Assembly (NCBI GenBank): GCA_044870185.1 | Contig: JBIOYL010000444.1 | Location: forward strand, 1-6,295 | Length of the DNA: 6,295 nucleotides | Direction of reading: 5' to 3' | DNA from: JBIOYL01 sp044870185 | GTDB taxonomy: Bacteria > Actinomycetota > CALGFH01 | Part shown: piece by piece, positions 1-4,116 of the stretch | Layout of the letters: every line of letters begins with the position of its first letter | How positions within the stretch are numbered: the stretch's first letter is position 1 | The notes under the pieces: generated by a model | Database searches by the model: none | Told to the model about the DNA's origin: nothing | What the model saw: the letters and a program-made list of their open reading frames with translations, nothing else | Position numbers and translations under genes: made by a program

Positions 1-317
1 CCAGTACCGGCGCCGCCGCGGCGCTGGTCACCGCCGCGGATCGCCCGGTGGTGGTCAAGAGCGCGGTGTCGCGCGGCGGCCGGCCCGACCTGGCCGGCGA
101 CGCGCTGGCCCGGGTGACCGCCCCCACGCTGCTCGTCGTCGGCGGGCGCGACCAGGTGGTGCTGGACCTGAACCGGGGCGCCCTCGAGCAGCTCAAGGGC
201 CCGGCGCACCTGGAGGTCGTGCCCGGCGCCACCCACCTGTTCGAGGAGCCGGGCGCCCTGGAGGAGGTCGCCCGCCTGGCGGCCGACTGGTTCCGTCGCT
301 GGCTGGCAGGCGCATGA
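1..317 (+). CDS. alpha/beta hydrolase (dienelactone-hydrolase-like), C-terminal part
   Basis: Partial gene, open at the left edge; the frame runs from base 3 and ends at TGA 315-317. The first visible residues are S-T-G-A-A-A-A-L, which fit the end of a nucleophile elbow (G-x-S-x-G), so the catalytic serine is probably codon 3-5. The other two triad members are also visible: the aspartate in VGGRD (150-152) after a hydrophobic strand (TLLVV), and the histidine in GATHLF (234-236) near the C-terminus. Order and spacing match the alpha/beta hydrolase fold. In actinobacteria such domains occur alone or fused to a phosphoribosyltransferase; which applies here lies outside the window. The substrate cannot be told. 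A GTG at 48 is only an internal valine, because a start there would lose the serine. Confidence 0.85.
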   Translation, partial: STGAAAALVTAADRPVVVKSAVSRGGRPDLAGDALARVTAPTLLVVGGRDQVVLDLNRGALEQLKGPAHLEVVPGATHLFEEPGALEEVARLAADWFRRWLAGA

Positions 318-370
318 GCCCGCCGGACGGCACCGGCCAGCGATCGCGGGTCACTCCCCGATCGGAGGCA

Positions 371-380
371 GGAGAAGGAG
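371..380 (+). promoter_or_regulatory. Strong Shine-Dalgarno site deciding the GTG-386 start
   Basis: GGAGAAGGAG lies 5 bases before GTG 386-388. It marks this GTG, rather than the in-frame ATG at 314 that overlaps the previous stop codon, as the likely start of the membrane protein. Confidence 0.7.
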
Positions 381-385
381 CCCAC

Positions 386-1525
386 GTGCGGTCCTCGTCC
401 AAGCAGACCGTCGCCGCCAGCCACCGCCGGATGGCAGGCGCACCCGCCGGGCCGGGCCGGCCAGCGGCCCCGCCGGCCCGGATGAGCTGGCGGGGTGACC
501 TGGTCACCGTGCTGCTGACCACCTGGCTGATCGCCGGGCTGTTCATCGACGGCTGGGCCCACAACACCCGCCCACGGCTCGAGACGTTCTTCACGCCCTG
601 GCACGCGGTGTTCTACTCCGGCTTCGCCGCCACCGCCGCCTGGATCTGCTGGTCGGTGTGGACCCGCCGGCGGGCGGCAGGCGCCTGGCGGGCGGCGGTC
701 CCAGCCGGCTACGGCCTGGGCCTGGCCGGCGTGGCCATCTTCGGCGTTTCCGGGATCGGCGACATGAGCTGGCATCTCGCCTTCGGGATCGAGCGGGACA
801 TCGCCGCCCTGCTCAGTCCCACCCATCTCGGGCTGTTCGTGGGCGGCTTCCTGATCGTGACCTGCCCGCTGCGGTCGGCCTGGACCGACGCCGGGCTTGG
901 GCGGCGGGTCGGACTCGGCCGGCTGCTGCCGGCGGTGGCCTCGGTGACGCTGACCGGCAGCGTGGCCGCCTTCATGTTCCAGTACCTGCACCCGGTCTAC
1001 GACAACGTCGTCAGCATCGGCCACGAGCTGTTCCTGCGCCAGGACTTCACCGCCTTCCAGTACCCGTACGTGCACCGGCTGGCGATCGAGGCCGCCGTGC
1101 CCGGCTTCATGCTCGCCACCGCGTTGCTGTTCGGGCCGCTGCTGGTCCTGCTGCGCCGCTGGCGGCCGCCGGTCGGCAGCGGCGCGATCGTGCTCGGCGT
1201 CCAGTGCCTGCTGATGCAGGCGCTGACCGGCTTCGCCGACGCCGGGCTGGCCGTGCTCGGCCTGCTCGGGGCGGCCGCTGTCGAGGCGCTGCTCGTGGTC
1301 CTGCGCCCGTCGCCGGCCGCCCGCTGGCGGCTGCGGGCGTTCTGCGCGGCGGCGCCGGTGGCGTTCTGGGGGGTCTACTTCGCCGGCATCGGCCTGCACG
1401 ACGGCGGGCTGGGCTGGAAGGCCGAGATCTGGGGCGGTGCCCTGGTATGGTCGGGCCTGACCCTGCTGGCGCTGGCCATGGTCATGCTCCCGCCCCCGCT
1501 CCCCGCAGAGGGCTCGCCAGGCTGA
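386..1525 (+). CDS. Polytopic membrane protein of unknown function, histidine-rich
   Basis: 379 residues from GTG 386. A longer reading from ATG 314 adds 24 polar residues with no ribosome site; a shorter one from ATG 482 begins just before the first membrane segment. After a Pro/Ala/Arg-rich cytoplasmic-type tail (about 1-35) come roughly nine or ten hydrophobic segments, near residues 38-56, 72-92, 105-124, 140-160, then further ones to the C-terminus. Polar residues sit at segment ends in motifs: D55-G-W-A-H59, P-W-H73, D126-M-S-W-H130-x-x-F-G-I-E136, S-P-T-H147, and H-P-V-Y-D further on. Repeated His/Asp/Glu in and beside membrane helices would suit binding of a metal or cofactor, but that is inference. 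I recognise no named family. It lies 68 bases after the hydrolase and 76 before the DUF427 gene, on the same strand, so co-transcription is possible. Confidence 0.85.
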   Translation: MRSSSKQTVAASHRRMAGAPAGPGRPAAPPARMSWRGDLVTVLLTTWLIAGLFIDGWAHNTRPRLETFFTPWHAVFYSGFAATAAWICWSVWTRRRAAGAWRAAVPAGYGLGLAGVAIFGVSGIGDMSWHLAFGIERDIAALLSPTHLGLFVGGFLIVTCPLRSAWTDAGLGRRVGLGRLLPAVASVTLTGSVAAFMFQYLHPVYDNVVSIGHELFLRQDFTAFQYPYVHRLAIEAAVPGFMLATALLFGPLLVLLRRWRPPVGSGAIVLGVQCLLMQALTGFADAGLAVLGLLGAAAVEALLVVLRPSPAARWRLRAFCAAAPVAFWGVYFAGIGLHDGGLGWKAEIWGGALVWSGLTLLALAMVMLPPPLPAEGSPG

Positions 1526-1587
1526 CCAACCTGCGCAACGATGGTGGGCGGACCGGGCGGCGAGGGCCGTCGTGGGCCGGCCCGCCG

Positions 1588-1594
1588 AAAGGGA
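1588..1594 (+). promoter_or_regulatory. Ribosome binding site of the DUF427 gene
   Basis: AAAGGGA lies 7 bases before ATG 1602. It favours that start over an in-frame GTG at 1572, which would add ten residues and has only GC-rich sequence before it. Confidence 0.5.
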
Positions 1595-1601
1595 CACAGC
1601 C

Positions 1602-2405
1602 ATGCCGGACGACCTCGAAGACCGCGACCTCGGGGTGGTCGCCCAGTTCGACCAGAGGCACCCGATCAGGGTCGAGCCGAGCCCCAGGCGTGTGCGCGCG
1701 GTCTTCAACCATGTCGCGGTGGCCGACTCCAAGCGGGTGCTGCTGCTGCGCGAGTTGGGACACCTGCCCGTGTACTACTTCCCGGTCGACGACGTGCGCT
1801 TCGACCTGCTGGAGCCCACCGATGCGTCCACGCACTGCCCTTTCAAGGGCGACGCGTCCTACTGGACGATCCGGGTCGGCGACCGGACCTCGAAGAACGC
1901 CGTCTGGGGCTACCAGAACCCGCTGCCCGAGCGCACCGACATCAAGGGCCACGTCGCCTTCTACTGGAACCGGGTCGATGCCTGGTACGAGGAGGACGAC
2001 GAGGTGTTCGTCCATCCGCGCGACCCCTACCACCGCGTCGACGTGCTGCACAGCTCCCGCCATGTACGGGTGGTCGTGGCGGGCGAGACCGTCGCGGAGA
2101 CCCGCCGTCCCCGCCTGCTGTTCGAGACCGGCCTGCCGACCCGCTACTACATCCCTAAGCCGGACGTGCGCATGGAGCTGCTCGAGCCGACCGACACGGT
2201 CACCGCCTGCCCCTACAAGGGCCGGGCCGTGTACTGGTCGGTGCGGGTCGGCGACACCCTCAGGAAGGATCAGGCCTGGAGCTATCCGGCGCCCATCCCC
2301 GAGTGCCCCAAGATCGAGCACCTCGTCTGCTTCTTCAACGAGCGGGTGGACGAGCTCTGGGTCGACGGCGAGCTCCAGCCCAGGCCGACCACACCCTGGT
2401 CCTGA
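1602..2405 (+). CDS. Tandem DUF427 domain protein
   Basis: 267 residues from ATG 1602; soluble, with no signal peptide or membrane segment. It consists of two DUF427 (Pfam NTP_transf_9) domains, at about residues 30-130 and 150-255. The internal repeat is plain: YYFPVDDVRFDLLEPTD (58-74) matches YYIPKPDVRMELLEPTD (182-198). Each is followed by CP[FY]KG (79-83, 203-207) and Y-W (87-88, 211-212), an offset of 124 residues. The CPxKG-x3-YW core is characteristic of the family, and a two-domain arrangement is common in actinobacterial members. The biochemical function of DUF427 proteins is not established; despite the Pfam name, I see no evidence here of a nucleotidyltransferase reaction. The 3' end of the gene recurs in decayed form at 2887-2941. 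The gene ends at TGA 2403-2405, facing the toxin remnant on the other strand. Confidence 0.92.
   Translation: MPDDLEDRDLGVVAQFDQRHPIRVEPSPRRVRAVFNHVAVADSKRVLLLRELGHLPVYYFPVDDVRFDLLEPTDASTHCPFKGDASYWTIRVGDRTSKNAVWGYQNPLPERTDIKGHVAFYWNRVDAWYEEDDEVFVHPRDPYHRVDVLHSSRHVRVVVAGETVAETRRPRLLFETGLPTRYYIPKPDVRMELLEPTDTVTACPYKGRAVYWSVRVGDTLRKDQAWSYPAPIPECPKIEHLVCFFNERVDELWVDGELQPRPTTPWS
2324..2381 (+). repeat. Direct repeat, intact copy (3' end of the DUF427 gene)
   Basis: 58 bases inside the DUF427 gene, encoding the VCFFNERVDELWVDGE region. It recurs at 2887-2941: 53 of 58 aligned columns are identical, with two substitutions and gaps of two and one bases. Confidence 0.85.
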
Positions 2406-2420
2406 CGCGGGAGCCGACGC

Positions 2421-2435
2421 CCGCGGTCGCCGCGG
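2421..2435. terminator. Possible weak terminator hairpin between convergent genes
   Basis: CCGCGG-TCG-CCGCGG can form a six-pair GC stem with a three-base loop. It starts 15 bases after the DUF427 stop codon and lies just beyond the 3' end of the opposite-strand toxin remnant, a place where a two-way terminator would be expected. No T-tract follows on either strand, and CCGCGG is common in DNA of this composition. Confidence 0.25.
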
Positions 2436-2446
2436 CCGCCTCCTTC

Positions 2447-2611
2447 TTACTGGTCGACTTCCGGGCTACAAGAGCTTCGGCGGCCTCGGTGACAGTTTGT
2501 TCGGTTGTCTCGGCGCGCCAGCTCCGCGGGCACCATGCGCTGGAAGAGGCGCGCCCGATACAGCACGGAAGCGACGTCGGTGTCGATCAGCGCCGGATCA
2601 GGCGTCGACAC
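2447..2611 (-). pseudogene. Truncated PIN-domain (VapC-like) toxin
   Basis: Reading from GTG 2611 on the - strand gives MSTPDPALIDTDVASVLYR and continues through LFQRMVPAELARRD before composition becomes unlike a protein; it stops at TAA 2447 after 54 residues. The opening strand with LIDTD (Asp 10 and Asp 12) followed by a hydrophobic helix is the classic start of PIN-domain ribonucleases of the VapC type, in which the first aspartate is a metal ligand. Family members are usually about 125-140 residues; everything after the first helix is missing, including the later acidic residues, so it cannot be an active nuclease. The start overlaps the end of the antitoxin-like gene by 14 bases, a typical toxin-antitoxin arrangement. 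The break point appears to lie near 2505-2515. Identification rests on a short segment plus context. Confidence 0.6.
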
Positions 2612-2816
2612 GGCGTGCGTCGTAGATCACGTCGAGGAAGGCGAGCAACTCCTCGTCGCTGGGCGGGTCGGTGCTGTCGGGTGGCGAGGCGAGGATCTCC
2701 GCGCCGGTGCGCAAGCGTCGGCCCTGGGCGCGTACCTGTGCGAGGTAGCGGGCTCGCCGCTGGGCGGCCGTCTCCTCGCTTGGCACGGCTCGGAAGTCTG
2801 CTTCGGCAGTCGCCAC
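2598..2816 (-). CDS. Small antitoxin-like protein upstream of the PIN remnant
   Basis: 72 residues from GTG 2816 on the - strand, beginning MATAEADFRAVPSEE. A GTG at 2864 would add 16 residues but has no ribosome site, whereas AGGGAGGT lies just before 2816. The protein has a charged Arg/Ala-rich middle (AAQRRARYLAQVRAQGRRLR) that should form a helix. The tail SDEELLAFLDVIYDARR is acidic and hydrophobic; such C-terminal segments in VapB-like antitoxins typically wrap the PIN toxin. Size, order (antitoxin first) and the 14-base overlap with the toxin support the role; no DNA-binding motif is obvious. With its toxin truncated it would be an orphan, possibly still protecting against related toxins elsewhere in the genome, which is speculation. 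Confidence 0.6.
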   Translation of the reverse strand: MATAEADFRAVPSEETAAQRRARYLAQVRAQGRRLRTGAEILASPPDSTDPPSDEELLAFLDVIYDARRVDA

Positions 2817-2820
2817 CGTC

Positions 2821-2828
2821 ACCTCCCT
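2821..2828 (-). promoter_or_regulatory. Ribosome binding site of the antitoxin-like gene
   Basis: On the - strand AGGGAGGT lies four bases before GTG 2816. It is a strong Shine-Dalgarno match and sets the start at 2816 rather than the upstream GTG at 2864. Confidence 0.6.
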
Positions 2829-2839
2829 GTCCAGCACCC

Positions 2840-2874
2840 AGTCTATCGGCATCAACCCTGGCACGGCCCGTCAA
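2840..2874 (-). promoter_or_regulatory. Possible promoter elements for the antitoxin-toxin pair
   Basis: On the - strand TAGACT (2845-2840) resembles an actinobacterial -10 box and lies 11 bases before the ribosome site. TTGACG (2874-2869) resembles a -35 box, but the gap between them is 23 bases, longer than the usual 16-19, so only the -10 element is plausible. Confidence 0.25.
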
Positions 2875-2886
2875 TCCACAGCCCCG

Positions 2887-2941
2887 CGTCTGCCTTCAAC
2901 GAGCGGGTGGAGGAGCTCTGGTCGACGGCGGGCTCCAGCCC
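2887..2941 (+). repeat. Direct repeat, decayed copy of the DUF427 3' end
   Basis: 55 bases matching 2324-2381 of the DUF427 gene. A two-base gap sits in the TTCTTC stretch and a one-base gap at GGGTCGACG. One substitution changes Asp to Glu (NERVDELW becomes NERVEELW), and one creates a longer hairpin. The frame breaks right after the ELW residues, so this is a non-coding remnant of either a duplicated gene end or a former neighbouring paralogue. Similarity does not continue on the right; on the left it fades before CGTCTGC. Confidence 0.8.
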
Positions 2942-2957
2942 GCCAATATGTTTAGTT
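2922..2957 (+). promoter_or_regulatory. Possible promoter of the membrane subunit / molybdoenzyme operon
   Basis: The stretch 2945-2957 (AATATGTTTAGTT) is a conspicuously AT-rich island in this GC-rich window, 70-80 bases before the operon's first start codon. TATGTT (2947-2952) could be a -10 box, with TCGACG (2922-2927) as a poor -35 at 19 bases. The hairpin at 2927-2944 would lie between the two boxes, where an operator could sit. Suggestive only. Confidence 0.25.
2927..2944 (+). terminator. Perfect hairpin followed by an AT-rich patch
   Basis: GGCGGGCT-CC-AGCCCGCC is a perfect eight-base inverted repeat with a two-base centre, followed directly by AATATGTTTAGTT. It may act as a + strand terminator insulating the oxidoreductase operon from upstream genes, or as a binding site beside its promoter. 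The T-run is interrupted, so the terminator call is weak. The hairpin arises inside the decayed DUF427 copy. Confidence 0.35.
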
Positions 2958-3010
2958 CCCGGCTGAACGTGCACTCGACCGCTCGACGAACGCTGCATCC
3001 GATCGGCCCT

Positions 3011-3018
3011 GGTGAGGA
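3011..3018 (+). promoter_or_regulatory. Ribosome binding site of the membrane subunit gene
   Basis: GGTGAGGA lies nine bases before ATG 3028. In-frame ATGs at 3058 and 3067 lack such a site, so 3028 is preferred. Confidence 0.5.
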
Positions 3019-3027
3019 CGTCGACCG

Positions 3028-4116
3028 ATGGAGCCGGACCCGCTGCGCCCCGCCGACATGGCCGCTATGCCGGCCGAACGGGCGCCCACACGCCACGCCC
3101 TGGCGGTGCGGGCGTCGATCGCCGGTGCCGTCGCCGCGGCGGTGGTCTGCGCCGCCATCTGGCTCGGCAGCCGCGGCCTGCACGACTTCGACGCCGCGCT
3201 GGTCGGCTACGCGATCGCCACGGTGTTCCTCGCCTTCGGGGTCGCCTACCGCTACACGGTCTGGGTGTCGAGCCCGCCCGCCAAGCGCCTGTTCCTGCGC
3301 GGCTGGGGCGCGTTCTTCTCCTGGCGCAACTTCCGCCGCTTCCCGACGGCGGTGCCGCAGGCGGCCGCGACCTACCTGGGCTTCCAGACCTTCCTCGGCG
3401 CCCGCTCCAGGCAGCGCTGGATCGCCCACCAGCTCATCTTCTGGGGCTGCGTGCTGGCCGTGCTGATCACCTTCCCGCTCACCTGGGGCTGGTTCACGTT
3501 CACCTCCCCGACCGGCGCCGGCCCCCAGTACACGATGCGCCTGTGGGGGCAGCCGCTGTTCACCTTCAACGCCCTGTCGCTGTTCGGCTGGCTCAACTTC
3601 CACGCGCTCGACATCGCCGCCGTGCTGGTGATCGCCGGCTGCAGCTACTTCCTGCGGCGCCGGATGCGGGACCGTGAAGCCACCGTCGGGCAGCGCTTCG
3701 CCTACGACTTCGTGCCGCTGGTGGCGCTCGTCGTGGTGTCGGTCACGGGCCTTTTGCTGACCTTCTCCGCCTGGCTGCTGCACGGCGGCGGCTACCAGTT
3801 CCTGGCCATCATCCACATGGCGGCGGTCGTGTTCACCCTGGTCTACCTGCCATTCGGCAAGTTCTTCCACATCATCCAGCGCCCCGCCGCGGTGGGGATG
3901 CAGACCTTCAAGCAGACCACCACCGCCTCCTCGGGGCTGCGTCACTGCCGCGTCTGCGGCACCCCGATCGACACCGACGCCTACGTCGACAACCTGCGCG
4001 CCACCATGCGGGACCTCGGCCTGGACTTCGACGAGTGGGCCGAGACCTGCCCGCGCTGCAAGCGGGTCGAGCGTGGCCGCGCCTACCTCGGCAACGTCAA
4101 GCGAGGCTTCAAATGA
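3028..4116 (+). CDS. Membrane b-type cytochrome-like subunit with C-terminal double-CxxC domain
   Basis: 362 residues. About six membrane segments lie near 29-47, 56-79, 130-152, 193-209, 227-250 and 256-276. Histidines suited to haem b ligation sit in or at the ends of helices: H134 (AHQLIFWG), H192 (FHALD), H252 (LLHGG), H263 (IIHMAAVV) and H280 (KFFHIIQRP). This resembles the NarI/DsrM/HdrE type of quinone-reactive cytochrome b. The soluble tail (about 300-362) holds C307-R-V-C310-G and C341-P-R-C344, a zinc-ribbon or rubredoxin-like four-cysteine site. The stop codon overlaps the next gene's ATG (ATGA, 4113-4116), so this subunit and the molybdoenzyme are translationally coupled and probably form one complex; I infer that it exchanges electrons between quinone and the [4Fe-4S]/Mo subunit. 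Haem binding and which histidines bind are inferred. Zinc, iron or an iron-sulfur cluster are all possible at the cysteine site. Confidence 0.8.
   Translation: MEPDPLRPADMAAMPAERAPTRHALAVRASIAGAVAAAVVCAAIWLGSRGLHDFDAALVGYAIATVFLAFGVAYRYTVWVSSPPAKRLFLRGWGAFFSWRNFRRFPTAVPQAAATYLGFQTFLGARSRQRWIAHQLIFWGCVLAVLITFPLTWGWFTFTSPTGAGPQYTMRLWGQPLFTFNALSLFGWLNFHALDIAAVLVIAGCSYFLRRRMRDREATVGQRFAYDFVPLVALVVVSVTGLLLTFSAWLLHGGGYQFLAIIHMAAVVFTLVYLPFGKFFHIIQRPAAVGMQTFKQTTTASSGLRHCRVCGTPIDTDAYVDNLRATMRDLGLDFDEWAETCPRCKRVERGRAYLGNVKRGFK

Noticed and set aside
1574..1583. Palindrome GGGCCGGCCC before the DUF427 gene as an operator.
   Set aside because: Such GC palindromes are expected by chance here, there is no second site or promoter nearby, and it overlaps no recognisable motif.
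658..2625. A 655-codon open frame on the + strand across the membrane protein and DUF427 genes.
   Set aside because: Its translation is Arg/Pro/Ala-rich low-complexity sequence, spans two well-supported genes in another frame, and is a GC-driven shadow.
2505..2966. A 153-codon + strand frame across the spacer.
   Set aside because: It lies opposite the antitoxin and toxin remnant. Only its NERVEELW stretch is meaningful, and that belongs to the decayed DUF427 copy.
3002..3029. ATCGG and CCGAT flanking the ribosome site of the membrane subunit gene, as a translation-control hairpin.
   Set aside because: Only five pairs around an 18-base loop; too weak to call a riboswitch or attenuator.
2896..3945. 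A 349-codon - strand frame opposite the membrane subunit.
   Set aside because: It is Gly/Glu/His/Arg-rich without domains, antisense to a clear membrane protein with good codon bias.
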